Source: Prolixibacter bellariivorans ATCC BAA-1284
GTDB lineage: Bacteria > Bacteroidota > Bacteroidia > Bacteroidales > Prolixibacteraceae
DNA length: 64,000 nt
NCBI RefSeq assembly: GCF_000621705.1
Contig: NZ_JHXO01000001.1
Location: 558,001 to 622,000 of the forward strand
Direction of reading: 5' to 3'
The notes under the pieces are model-generated. The model saw only the letters and a list, made by a program, of their open reading frames with translations. It did no database searches and was not told where the DNA came from. The position numbers and the translations under genes were made by a program. Shown piece after piece: positions 38,120 to 46,603 of the stretch; within the stretch, counting starts at the first letter, position 1, and every line of letters starts with the position of its first letter.

Positions 38120-39768
38120 GCAGAGAGAACCGTCAACTTTTAGCATTGCTGGTGATTACCTTTTTCGCCTTTATGATTCATAACGGCGTTCTGGATGCTA
38201 ACATCATGGAGGCCAGGAATCTGGTAACAGCCCGCGAAATTTTGCAACACCACAACTGGCTGGTGCCAACCATGAATGGTGTGTTGCGATTGGAAAAACC
38301 GCCTTTGCCAACCTGGATTGCCGCCATTATGATGCAACTTTTCGGGCAGGACAGCCTGGCGATTTTACGTATTCCTGCAGCCCTTTCTGCCATGTTGCTG
38401 GTGTTTTTCCTTTTCAAGTTAACAAAAGAACTGACACGCGACGAGCACCTTCCCTTGTTGGCCGGTGGAACCGTTGCGACCAGTTTCTATATATTTTTTA
38501 TGGCCCGGACCATAACCTGGGACATTTTCTGTCACAGTTTTATGCTGGGTGCCATTTGGATGCTTTACCGTGGCTGGAACCGAAAGGAGCAGGCCTGGAA
38601 AGAGTTTACATGGGCCGGTGTGCTAATGGGCTTGTCATTCCTGAGTAAAGGACCGGTTTCGTTCTTTGCCTTGTTGTTGCCTTTCCTCATTGCATTTTTT
38701 GCTAGTTACGGTTTCAGCGGTGCAAAAATGCAGTGGAAGCCATTGATGGTTGCATTGGGTATTCTGCTTGCTTTCAGTACGTGGTGGCCTTTGTATATCT
38801 ATTTTCAGCACCCCGAATTTTCCGCTTATGTAGCAGAAAAAGAGTCGGCTGCGTGGATGAACCGCAGTGTGCATCCGTGGTACCACTACTGGAGTTTCCC
38901 TGTGCAGTCAGGAATATGGGCACTACCCGCTGCGGCTGCCGTGGTTATTCCGTATGCACGGAAAAAAATCGGGCAGTTTGGTAATTACAAGTTTCTGGCA
39001 CTTTGGGTTTGGGCCGCTATCATTCTGCTTTCTTCATTTCCTGAAAAGAAAGAGCGCTACCTGATGCCGGTACTGATTCCTTTGGCGCTGATAACAGCCT
39101 ACTATTTCCGTTATCTGATGCACGCTTTCAAGGAGAAGGAGTACACGAAGGCCGATAGTATATTGTATTCCATTCAGGGTTACCTTGTTGGGGTGGTGAG
39201 CTTCGCACTGCCGTTGGCCGTAATATATCATAATTACCAGTATCACGATGGCTTGTCAATTGGATTGCAGATAATCATATTGGTTGTTTTCTGGGCTATT
39301 GGTGGATATATTGTGAGGAGTACCTACCGGAAAAAAGCCTTCCGCTTGTGGAGTGGAACGGTTGTGATGATGCTTGCTTTTTGTTTGCTGGTGATTCCCT
39401 CGGCACGTAATTTCTTTCAAAAGAATCCGGATTACCGATCCTATAACGATCTACGCCATATGGAGAAAGTGCAGAACATGCCTTTCTTCTTCAACGGTCC
39501 TGTACCCGGAAAATTTATCCAGGTGGTTTGGAGTAGCGGACACCTGATTCAGTACTGGGATACATCGGATGCGACTGGAACCCCGGTTGCTACGCCATTG
39601 GTGGTGATGACGCACGAGCCTCCGCAGGAAGTTTTCAACGAAAGTTTCCGGGAGAAGTACGATTTTGAGGAGTTGGGACACTACGATCTCGACATGAAGA
39701 AAAAAGATGGAATTAAAATATTTTCGAATTATGTAACCATAGTTCGGATGAAACAAAACATGCCGTAA
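38116..39768 (+). CDS. ArnT-like glycosyltransferase family 39 membrane protein
   Basis: A 550-residue multi-spanning GT-C enzyme. Near the N-terminus it has the acidic ILDANIMEARNLVTAREI and EKPPLPTWIAAIMMQLFG, the ArnT/PMT signature in which the Asp/Glu motif binds the lipid-phosphate donor. About a dozen membrane helices follow, then a C-terminal periplasmic domain of about 110 residues. ArnT enzymes move a sugar from undecaprenyl phosphate to lipid A; the acceptor here is unknown. It overlaps its neighbours by 4 bases (ATGA) upstream and 1 base (TAATG) downstream. Confidence 0.9.
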   Translation: MSRENRQLLALLVITFFAFMIHNGVLDANIMEARNLVTAREILQHHNWLVPTMNGVLRLEKPPLPTWIAAIMMQLFGQDSLAILRIPAALSAMLLVFFLFKLTKELTRDEHLPLLAGGTVATSFYIFFMARTITWDIFCHSFMLGAIWMLYRGWNRKEQAWKEFTWAGVLMGLSFLSKGPVSFFALLLPFLIAFFASYGFSGAKMQWKPLMVALGILLAFSTWWPLYIYFQHPEFSAYVAEKESAAWMNRSVHPWYHYWSFPVQSGIWALPAAAAVVIPYARKKIGQFGNYKFLALWVWAAIILLSSFPEKKERYLMPVLIPLALITAYYFRYLMHAFKEKEYTKADSILYSIQGYLVGVVSFALPLAVIYHNYQYHDGLSIGLQIIILVVFWAIGGYIVRSTYRKKAFRLWSGTVVMMLAFCLLVIPSARNFFQKNPDYRSYNDLRHMEKVQNMPFFFNGPVPGKFIQVVWSSGHLIQYWDTSDATGTPVATPLVVMTHEPPQEVFNESFREKYDFEELGHYDLDMKKKDGIKIFSNYVTIVRMKQNMP

Positions 39769-40739
39769 TGCAAACTGTTTTAGTTACCGGATGTGCCGGT
39801 TTTATCGGTTCACATCTGTGTGAAAGTCTATTAAATAAGGGATTCCGGGTCATCGGGATCGATAATTTTGACCCGTTTTATAGCAGGGTGGTAAAGGAGC
39901 AGAATTTGCTCAACTTCATTGGTCATCCTTATTTTTCATTTGTGGAGTTGGATCTCGCCGACAAAGATGATTTGGCGACCTTTATGAGTGATAAATCTCC
40001 GGATGTTATTGTTCATCTGGCTGGAAAAGCAGGTGTGCGGCCGTCGATTGACGATCCGGCAGGTTACATTCGTGCCAATATTACTGCGACACAAAATATT
40101 CTGGATATCATGAAAGAGAAAGGTATCCGGAAAATGGCGTTTGCTTCATCGTCGTCGGTGTACGGAAATTGTCCGGAAACTCCTTTCCGGGAGGATATGG
40201 ACGTTTCGAATCCGGTTTCGCCTTACGCTTTTACCAAGAAGAGTTGCGAACTTATCAATTATACTTACCATCACCTTTATCAGCTGGATATTCTGAATAT
40301 GCGGTTTTTCACGGTGTTTGGTCCGCGGCAACGCCCCGATTTGGCTATCCACAAGTTTACCCGCTTGCTTCGGAATAATGAACCGATTCCTATGTTTGGT
40401 GATGGAGGAACGGCACGAGACTACACTTTTGTGGCCGACACGGTTGCCGGTATCGAGTCGGCGATTGATTATTTGTTGGAACACGAGAATGTTTACGAGA
40501 CGGTGAATCTGGGGAATAACCAACCGGTGCTGTTGCGCGACATGATTCAGACAATCGCTGAGGAAGCAGGTGTCGAACCCGTCATCAACCAATTGCCCAT
40601 GCAGGATGGAGACGTGAATATTACATATGCCGATATCTTCAGGGCGAACCAGCTGTTGGGTTACCAGCCAAAAACTTCTTTCCGGGAAGGTATTAAGCAA
40701 TTCCTCGCCTGGTATGATGAGGTTCATCGTGACGACTAA
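39768..40739 (+). CDS. NAD-dependent nucleotide-sugar epimerase (UDP-glucuronate epimerase-like)
   Basis: A 323-residue extended SDR. The Rossmann motif GCAGFIGSHL is at residues 8-17, the catalytic Ser region is ASSSSVYG, and the catalytic Tyr/Lys pair lies in SPYAFTKK. FFTVFGPRQRPD and GTARDYTFVADTV are typical of UDP-GlcA 4-epimerase (CapI type) or the related UDP-galactose enzymes. As the last of four overlapping genes it probably supplies the sugar nucleotide for the GT2. Exact substrate cannot be read. Confidence 0.9.
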   Translation: MQTVLVTGCAGFIGSHLCESLLNKGFRVIGIDNFDPFYSRVVKEQNLLNFIGHPYFSFVELDLADKDDLATFMSDKSPDVIVHLAGKAGVRPSIDDPAGYIRANITATQNILDIMKEKGIRKMAFASSSSVYGNCPETPFREDMDVSNPVSPYAFTKKSCELINYTYHHLYQLDILNMRFFTVFGPRQRPDLAIHKFTRLLRNNEPIPMFGDGGTARDYTFVADTVAGIESAIDYLLEHENVYETVNLGNNQPVLLRDMIQTIAEEAGVEPVINQLPMQDGDVNITYADIFRANQLLGYQPKTSFREGIKQFLAWYDEVHRDD

Positions 40740-40836
40740 TTTAGAACGCAACGAACTTTCGTTTTTTCGGGTTTTAAGCCTGAATGGCTTAGCTTTGATG
40801 CTTTATTTTAGAGCTTAGAGTAAACTTACAAAGCGT

Positions 40837-41715
40837 ATGAGATCGAAGAATACCAGAATGATTGTTACGGCTGGCTGGGTCTCGGTTATCGTTAATCTGG
40901 TGCTGTTCGCCTTGAAGTACTGGGCTGGAATTGTATCCGGTTCGATTGCTATCGTGGCGGATGCCTGGCATACACTCTCCGATTCGGTTTCTTCCATCAT
41001 TGTTATTTTCGGTGCAACACTGGCCGGCAAGCCTGCCGATGACGAGCATCCTTTCGGCCACGGTCGTGCCGAGCACATTGCTGCCGTGATTATTGGGGTG
41101 CTGTTGGCTATCATCGCGTTTGAGTTCCTGCTGCAATCGGTCGATCGACTCCGGTCGCATACAGCTGTGCACTACGGAATGGTGGCGAAAGTTGTAACCG
41201 TTGTATCGATTTTGGCTAAAGAAGGCTTGGCTCAGTATGCTTTTGGGGTGGGCAGAAAAGCTCAATCGTCGGTACTAAAAGCCGATGGCTGGCATCATCG
41301 CTCCGATGCATTGTCTTCCATCATCATTCTTGTCGGTATTTTCCTCGGAGGTTATTTCTGGTGGATTGATGGTGTACTTGGAATTTTGGTGGCCATATTG
41401 ATTGCCTATACCGCTTACGAAGTCATGAAGAATGATTTTAGCCTGCTGCTTGGTGAGAGTGCCGATCCGACCATGATAGCTCAAATCAGGGAACTGGTTG
41501 ATGCAAATGTAGACAGGGAAGTGTATCCGCATCATTTTCATATGCACCGGTACGGACATCATACCGAATTGAGTTGTCACATCAAACTGCCGCCGGAGAT
41601 GACGCTGGATGAGGCGCACCATATCTGTTCCATCATCGAAGATGCCATTGAAAAGGAACTGGGCATCATGACGACGATTCATCCGGAACCTCTCACCATG
41701 TCGAACGAGGATTAA
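40837..41715 (+). CDS. Cation diffusion facilitator (CDF) metal transporter
   Basis: A 292-residue metal/proton antiporter. Six helices are predicted, with metal-site motifs DAWHTLSDS in helix 2 and DGWHHRSDA in helix 5 (each HxxxD). HGRAEHIAAV sits in the connecting loop. A cytoplasmic domain of about 80 residues at the C-terminus is His-rich (YPHHFHMHRYGHHTEL), as in Zn/Co/Fe/Mn CDF proteins. Metal specificity is uncertain; the HxxxD pair is compatible with zinc. It stands alone, convergent with the metallophosphoesterase gene. Confidence 0.93.
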   Translation: MRSKNTRMIVTAGWVSVIVNLVLFALKYWAGIVSGSIAIVADAWHTLSDSVSSIIVIFGATLAGKPADDEHPFGHGRAEHIAAVIIGVLLAIIAFEFLLQSVDRLRSHTAVHYGMVAKVVTVVSILAKEGLAQYAFGVGRKAQSSVLKADGWHHRSDALSSIIILVGIFLGGYFWWIDGVLGILVAILIAYTAYEVMKNDFSLLLGESADPTMIAQIRELVDANVDREVYPHHFHMHRYGHHTELSCHIKLPPEMTLDEAHHICSIIEDAIEKELGIMTTIHPEPLTMSNED

Positions 41716-41721
41716 TTTTGG

Positions 41722-42894
41722 CTATAATTCTGCGGTTTCCGGTTGAAAGTGAAGATTGAAAACCACAACTTCCGGCGTGTTTCCAATACGCACGGGGGGT
41801 CCCCAGGAACCGAATCCTGAAGAGACATAGATATTGGTTTTGTCCTTTTTCAAAAATCCCCAACTGTCTTCAAAAACTGCCTGTGTAATGTAGTTGAGCG
41901 GCCACATTTGCCCGTCGTGGGTATGGCCCGACAGGTGTAAGTCGACTCCGGCTTTGGCAACTTCTTCCAGATTGAACGGCTGGTGGTTCAAAACAAACAC
42001 CGGGTTATTCATATCAACATTCTCAAGTAAGTCCGGCAACTCTTTTCTTCCGCCATCGCGGTTACGTGCCGATAAATCGTCTCTGCCGACAATTTGAACA
42101 CCATTAGGAAGCGTAATAATCTGATCGCGCAATACATTAATGTTGATGCTTTCCAGGTAGGGTAAGGTCTCTTTTATTCCGCCAATGTATTCATGGTTTC
42201 CCGGAATAGCGTACATGCCCATACGCGGCTTAATTTCCTGAAGATGTCTGCCAAGTTTTTTTCGTAGTACCGGAGCAATATCTCCATCCACCATGTCGCC
42301 ACATAGCAACACCAAATCGGGTTGTTGCTGATTGATGATGTCAACCAATTTTTGTTCGCGTCGCTCTCCAATCAAAGCTCCCAGGTGAATGTCGGAAGCC
42401 ATCAGTACTTTCATATCCGGAGCACCGCTAACTTTTTTCGGTATAGTAATCGAAATCTGTTTCACCCTTGTGTGCAAAGCATTCAGGTGTCCGAAGAAAA
42501 CAACCAGGGCTACCAATGCGAATACGGTGATGCCGGTCCAAAGCCGCAGATTCCCGGGGTTGCTTTTTAATACGGCGGGAACGATGTGGAAGAATTTATC
42601 CAGTAGGCGAATAATGTCGATAAAAAGTGTGGCGATAAACAGGTACAGCATGAATGACAGCCAGAATGCACCAATGCGGTAAATCCATTCACCGGCTAAG
42701 CTCGAATGCGTGTGCTCCAGAATTTCCCCAACGATGAAAGTGGAGGCGATTACCCAGAAAAGTATTTTGTATGCGGTCTTGAAATTCCCTGTCGACTGAA
42801 AGGCCATTAGGCCATGAACGTAGATATAATAGTTGACCAGAAAGTAGACCAAAATGACGGTTCCGAAGAAAATGGCAAACTGCATGTTTCGCAT
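41722..42894 (-). CDS. Membrane-anchored calcineurin-like metallophosphoesterase
   Basis: A 390-residue protein with four N-terminal membrane helices (about 5-23, 37-55, 73-92, 115-133) and a phosphoesterase domain of the YkuE/YaeI type. All metal-site blocks are present in order: ASDIHLGALIG, LCGDMVDGD, PGNHEYIGG, LNHQPFN and LSGHTHDGQMWP. YaeI-like enzymes can act on lipid A-related UDP-sugars or other phosphoesters; the substrate is open. The His/Asp set is complete, so it should be active. Confidence 0.92.
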   Translation of the reverse strand: MRNMQFAIFFGTVILVYFLVNYYIYVHGLMAFQSTGNFKTAYKILFWVIASTFIVGEILEHTHSSLAGEWIYRIGAFWLSFMLYLFIATLFIDIIRLLDKFFHIVPAVLKSNPGNLRLWTGITVFALVALVVFFGHLNALHTRVKQISITIPKKVSGAPDMKVLMASDIHLGALIGERREQKLVDIINQQQPDLVLLCGDMVDGDIAPVLRKKLGRHLQEIKPRMGMYAIPGNHEYIGGIKETLPYLESININVLRDQIITLPNGVQIVGRDDLSARNRDGGRKELPDLLENVDMNNPVFVLNHQPFNLEEVAKAGVDLHLSGHTHDGQMWPLNYITQAVFEDSWGFLKKDKTNIYVSSGFGSWGPPVRIGNTPEVVVFNLHFQPETAEL

Positions 42895-43046
42895 ATTTAA
42901 GATGGTATATCGTTCAATGAAAGATTAGCGGCAGACCTTTTTATGTTTTAATGCCGTAATGGGATTAACGAAATTAACCTTTTTTTGTTGATGATAAGCC
43001 GATTGTTTCCTGTTTACGCTTTTTCAATCTAGCTTCCTGCTTCATG

Positions 43047-43075
43047 CTTGTTTCCTCTCATTTTGTTTATATTTG
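43047..43075 (+). promoter_or_regulatory. Candidate promoter of the DUF6452/DUF6048 genes
   Basis: CTTG (43047-43050), a 17-base spacer and a perfect TATATTTG (43068-43075). Transcription would start near 43082, after the upstream in-frame ATG at 43044, so the promoter decides for ATG 43104. Confidence 0.5.
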
Positions 43076-43103
43076 TCAGGCAAGCGGAAACCCGTATCCG
43101 GAT

Positions 43104-43595
43104 ATGAAAAAATACATTTTACCTTTACTTGTGGTGCTTCTGGCAGTTGTCGTTTCCTGTAGCGAGGCGGACAGGTGTTACGACTCCACAGATACATACC
43201 TCGTCGCAAAATTCATCGATAGTGATTCGACTACCATTGATTCGTTGTTGATTTGGGGTGTTGCCAAGAATGATACCGGATGGGTACGTGATACGCTGCC
43301 TTCTGTATCCAAGCGTTATCCTTTACCGCTTTCGCTTGAACATGATTCCACAGCATTTGTCTTGTTCGTGAATGGTGGAGCTGACACGCTTTATATTTAT
43401 CATACTATGCGAATGAAACTGGTATCGGAAGCGTGCGGCTTTGCTCCCTATTACGAACTGAAAGGTTTCTCATATACATCCCGCATCGATTCGGTCAACG
43501 TTTCGGATCCAGAGGTGGGACCCACATCTATTGATAAGCCCAATAATGAGGAAAATATTACTGTATATTTCAATTTGCCTGATAACACTCAGTAG
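43104..43595 (+). CDS. DUF6452-like lipoprotein
   Basis: A 163-residue lipoprotein with signal MKKYILPLLVVLLAVVVSC (lipobox VVSC, Cys near 19). The mature part is beta-rich with no catalytic motif; two more Cys (CYD near residue 25 and SEACG near 110) could pair. It resembles the DUF6452 family of Bacteroidota, which is usually followed by a DUF6048 gene, as here. ATG 43104 is chosen over 43044 because of the promoter box between them and the fit of the signal peptide. Function unknown. Confidence 0.75.
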   Translation: MKKYILPLLVVLLAVVVSCSEADRCYDSTDTYLVAKFIDSDSTTIDSLLIWGVAKNDTGWVRDTLPSVSKRYPLPLSLEHDSTAFVLFVNGGADTLYIYHTMRMKLVSEACGFAPYYELKGFSYTSRIDSVNVSDPEVGPTSIDKPNNEENITVYFNLPDNTQ

Positions 43596-44358
43596 CCCGC
43601 TGAAGGCACTGGCTCAGGAGAAACAGAATGCGGATGTATGGCGCTACGAAGGACCCCGCATCGGGGTTGACTTGTCGCGGTTCGTTTCCACGTATCTGCA
43701 ATCGGCTGATCGTTGGGGTTGGGAGTTACAGGGCGATATTCCGGTTAAAGGATATTGGTTTCCTACGGTAGAAGTAGGTATGATGGGGTTGAATGATCGT
43801 CGGGATAATTTCCACTACCAGGCGAACGGTGTTTATGGCCGGTTGGGAACCGATTTCAACATTTTGCGTTATACTAGTCTCGATGACGGCGATTTGGTTT
43901 TTATCGGTTTGCGCTATGGATATAGCCGTTTTACACAACAGGCCGATGGTGTGAAGTACTCCAACTTTTGGGGCGACTACACAACTTCTATCCCGAAAAG
44001 AAATATGAATGCGCACTGGGGTGAATTTGTATTTGGAATGAAAGGTGAGATTTTTAAAAACTTCTTCCTCGGGTGGTCGTTGCGGGTAAAGTTCATGGCC
44101 AGCAAGACGAAGGACCCGAATATGTCACCTTATATCGTACCCGGGTTTGGAAAAACCAATGTGGATATTCCCATGGATTTTTCATACGGTATTTACTACC
44201 GGATTCCATTGTGGAGGACGAAGAAGATGCCTAAGGCACCCAAAATGGAAGGAGCCAAGCACATCGACGAATCAGCTACGCCGGACAACAACCAGAATAA
44301 TCAGCAGAACGGCAGCAACTTTAGAAATCTCCGGGGTGGCCAGTCAGGAGGATTTTAA
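43546..44358 (+). CDS. DUF6048-like outer-membrane beta-barrel protein
   Basis: A 270-residue exported protein with a signal peptide ending near ALAQ (residue 24). Alternating aromatic beta-strand sequence (GPRIGVDLSRFVSTYL, YRIGLRYGYSRFTQ-like segments, GWSLRVKFMA, IPMDFSYGIYYRIPLW) suggests a small outer-membrane barrel. The last 45 residues are polar with Asn/Gln-rich sequence. It overlaps the DUF6452-like gene by 50 bases in another frame, so the two are translationally linked. ATG 43546 gives a proper signal peptide; five residues upstream another start codon exists. Confidence 0.75.
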   Translation: MRKILLYISICLITLSSPLKALAQEKQNADVWRYEGPRIGVDLSRFVSTYLQSADRWGWELQGDIPVKGYWFPTVEVGMMGLNDRRDNFHYQANGVYGRLGTDFNILRYTSLDDGDLVFIGLRYGYSRFTQQADGVKYSNFWGDYTTSIPKRNMNAHWGEFVFGMKGEIFKNFFLGWSLRVKFMASKTKDPNMSPYIVPGFGKTNVDIPMDFSYGIYYRIPLWRTKKMPKAPKMEGAKHIDESATPDNNQNNQQNGSNFRNLRGGQSGGF

Positions 44359-45125
44359 TTGGCGTTTTCATTCGGTCGGAATCCCAGGATAACACGGTTT
44401 TTCAGCAATTCCTCGAAAAACGGCATGGCCTGTTGTAAAAGTGATTCCGGCAACACACTCGAAATTTTTTCCGCAGTATCCCGAATTAGCTCTTCAATGG
44501 TTTGTTCTCCGGCGGAAAGCTGCTCGATGAAATAGGCGTGAATCGCAGCCAATGCCATGAAATGCACTTTCCCGCTTTCCGGTTCGCGATAAAGTAATAC
44601 AAAGTATTCCCCTCGTTTTTCTGCGGCTTCCTTTACAGGAAAAAGATGGAATGGATAACTCAGTTTTTCCAGACGGTACTCGGGGTTGAGCACCGGAATG
44701 TCATTCAGTAAACTTCCTTCATCACTTACAGGCCCTGCATCGATATCGGGCATGGTATGTACTTCAATTTCCAGCCATTCGAACCAAAGCAACTCATCGA
44801 GCCAGGGAAGTTCTATCTCCTCTGATATTTGATTCTCGATGACATAAGAGCAGAGTTCCGCAGGCAACTTCCACACTTGTGGCGTTTGGCAATCGTGCTC
44901 GAGGAAGAATCGAAATAACAGCTCATCCCATTGTTCATTTGTCAACACTTGTTGCGTGATGGGAAATGCTTGTTCGAGCGTATTTTTTACCACATTAAAT
45001 ACCAAACGGCGGTACTGTGGTAATGCCTCTTCACGCGAAAGCGGAAGTGCACCGTTGAGTTTGCCACTACGACAATAATCAGCGAGTCTGTTTTGGTATT
45101 GATATGTTTCAGTCTTGACTGACAT
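44355..45125 (-). CDS. DUF2063 partner protein of the MNIO enzyme (BufC/HvfC-like)
   Basis: A 256-residue protein. The N-terminal domain (YQNRLADYCRSGKLNGAL, then YRRLVFNVVKNTLEQAFPITQQVL) is the DUF2063 putative DNA-binding-like domain. The rest (PWLDELLWFEWLEIEV and a C-terminal helical and beta region) matches the long form found with DUF692 enzymes. In Haemophilus HvfC and related proteins this partner recognises the precursor peptide and supports modification by the DUF692 oxidase. It overlaps the oxidase gene by 17 bases, so the two products are surely made together. An earlier in-frame start at 45152 would increase the overlap. Confidence 0.85.
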   Translation of the reverse strand: MSVKTETYQYQNRLADYCRSGKLNGALPLSREEALPQYRRLVFNVVKNTLEQAFPITQQVLTNEQWDELLFRFFLEHDCQTPQVWKLPAELCSYVIENQISEEIELPWLDELLWFEWLEIEVHTMPDIDAGPVSDEGSLLNDIPVLNPEYRLEKLSYPFHLFPVKEAAEKRGEYFVLLYREPESGKVHFMALAAIHAYFIEQLSAGEQTIEELIRDTAEKISSVLPESLLQQAMPFFEELLKNRVILGFRPNENAN

Positions 45126-45951
45126 GTACTTTCCTCCAGTGTTTGGTGGCAATTTTCCGAAGTTGATTCATTTCCCGCTTCAGATCGGCTGCTGCCGGAA
45201 AATTAAAATCGCGTTCGAGCAGTACGGGAACCAGCTCCATTAACGAAGCGGTGTAATCGAAGAGTTGGTATACCGGATCGATGATGGCCTCGCCGTGCGT
45301 ATCGATGATCAAGTCGGGGCTCACCTTTTCATGTCCGGCCATGTGAATGTAGGCAACCTTGTCAAGCGGCATCTGTCGGATGAACTCTTTGGCATCGTAA
45401 CCATGGTTGAAAGCATTGACATAAACATTGTTTACATCGAGCAATAGCTGGCAGCCGGATTCTTCTACAATTGAACTGATGAAGGTGGCTTCGTCCATTT
45501 CGGCAGCTACAGCCGTGTAGTACGATACATTTTCGATGGCGATGGGACGTTCCAGGAAATCCTGTGCTTCGCGAATGCGTCGTACCACATGTTTTACAGC
45601 GTCTTCCCGGAAGGGAATGGGCAGCAAATCGTACAAATGAGCGTTGGCGCATTTGGTGTAGGAGAGATGCTCCGAAAAGATCTCAACCTGGTTGTCATCC
45701 AAAAACGATTTCAATTCCTTCATGAAGCGGTAGTCAAGCTCTTCGGGGCTTCCCAGCGAAAGCGATAAACCATGGCAAGTCACCGGATATTTTTCGACAG
45801 CCTGCCTGATTTTCTTTCCCCAGTAACCGCCCATCCCAATCCAGTTTTCCGGAGCGAATTCAATGAAATCAGGTTGAATGACTTCTCTGTCGAGGAATTC
45901 TTCAATGATATCGCGCCGCAAGCCCAGGCCAATGTTTATTTCATTTTTCAT
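45109..45951 (-). CDS. DUF692 multinuclear non-heme iron oxidase (MNIO; BufB/HvfB-like)
   Basis: A 280-residue TIM-barrel metalloenzyme of the DUF692/UPF0276 family (MbnB, TglH, HvfB, BufB relatives). These enzymes use two or three irons and oxygen to rewrite Cys residues of peptides, for example to oxazolone/thioamide or thiooxazole. Conserved ligand candidates are visible: His60 in CHGLSLSLGS, His95 in FSEHLSY, Glu140 in AIENVSYY, Asp172 and Asn in LLDVNNVYVNA, His183, His203/His207 in IHMAGH and Asp217/His219 in IDTHG. Glu in LLERDFNFP closes the site. ATG 45951 (MKNEINIGLGLR) fits the family. The substrate is almost certainly the Cys-repeat peptide 108 bases upstream. Confidence 0.93.
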   Translation of the reverse strand: MKNEINIGLGLRRDIIEEFLDREVIQPDFIEFAPENWIGMGGYWGKKIRQAVEKYPVTCHGLSLSLGSPEELDYRFMKELKSFLDDNQVEIFSEHLSYTKCANAHLYDLLPIPFREDAVKHVVRRIREAQDFLERPIAIENVSYYTAVAAEMDEATFISSIVEESGCQLLLDVNNVYVNAFNHGYDAKEFIRQMPLDKVAYIHMAGHEKVSPDLIIDTHGEAIIDPVYQLFDYTASLMELVPVLLERDFNFPAAADLKREMNQLRKIATKHWRKVHVSQD

Positions 45952-46059
45952 GATGATTGCTTTTGCCGTTGAGGTTAATTCGGATCTGGAGGGAGGAATT
46001 CCCGGGAGGCATCCCAAAACGAGAAAAAACCTACCCGGAAAGTTTCTGTTTTCAGGATA

Positions 46060-46515
46060 TTACTTACTCTTACTTTCGCCGCATTTTCCTTCTCCACATT
46101 TTCCTTCACCGGCTTTACCTTCCTTCGCTTTTTTGGCTTTCGCTTTTTCACCGCACTTGGCTTCGCTGGCTTTGCTATCACCGCATTTTCCCTCTCCACA
46201 TTTAGCTTCGCTGGCCTTTCCTTTGGCGGCTTTACCTTCTTTCTTTTCAGCTTTTTTGCCTTCTTTTTTCTCTTTGTTTTCACCGCATTTGGCTTCAGCC
46301 GATTTGTCAAATGAAGCAGCCTGGGCGGCCAGTTCCGAAGTATAGCTGTTCATATCGAGCAGCGTTGTGCGAACCTGCGAACCGGAGCCAAGCGTTGAGA
46401 AACTGCTCAGGGTGGCGGCATCGGCGCTTCCCGCTGAAAAGGTTAACAATGCACCGGATACCAATGCACCGGCTAAGAATCCTGCTTTCTTCTGAAGTTT
46501 GTTTTCATTTTTCAT
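46060..46515 (-). CDS. Secreted Cys-repeat precursor peptide (bufferin/HvfA-like)
   Basis: A 151-residue protein. Residues 1-33 form a signal peptide (basic start, AGFLAGALVSGALLTF core, ASADA-type cleavage region). Residues 34-70 are an ordinary Ser/Thr-rich segment. Residues 71-151 are a Lys/Glu/Gly/Ala low-complexity tail with exactly six Cys (77, 106, 111, 121, 140, 145), each in E-A-K-C-G or E-G-K-C-G. EGKCG is the motif modified in HvfA. Additional EGK units without Cys lie at about 84-100. It is therefore the probable substrate of the downstream DUF692 enzyme, maturing into a periplasmic metal-binding peptide. Upstream in-frame codons to 46578 would bury the signal peptide. Confidence 0.88.
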   Translation of the reverse strand: MKNENKLQKKAGFLAGALVSGALLTFSAGSADAATLSSFSTLGSGSQVRTTLLDMNSYTSELAAQAASFDKSAEAKCGENKEKKEGKKAEKKEGKAAKGKASEAKCGEGKCGDSKASEAKCGEKAKAKKAKEGKAGEGKCGEGKCGESKSK

Positions 46516-46562
46516 GACACTGATTTTTAATGAATGATTAATTTCGGATAAAATTGTCTTAT

Positions 46563-46591
46563 TAGAACGTGTGACCATTCGAAACCTTACA
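46563..46591 (-). promoter_or_regulatory. Candidate ECF-sigma promoter of the precursor-peptide gene
   Basis: On the minus strand TGTAAGG (46591-46585) and CGTTCTA (46569-46563) are separated by 15 bases. This resembles ECF promoters with a TGTAA -35 and a CGTC/CGTT -10 type element. It lies about 48 bases before ATG 46515. Inferred from pattern only. Confidence 0.35.
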
Positions 46592-46603
46592 CAACAATGT
46601 CAA

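Noticed and set aside
45878-46345. Pro/Ser/Phe-repeat open frame on the plus strand opposite the precursor peptide
   Set aside because: It is the antisense reading of the EGKCG repeat region; the repetition comes from the real gene on the other strand.
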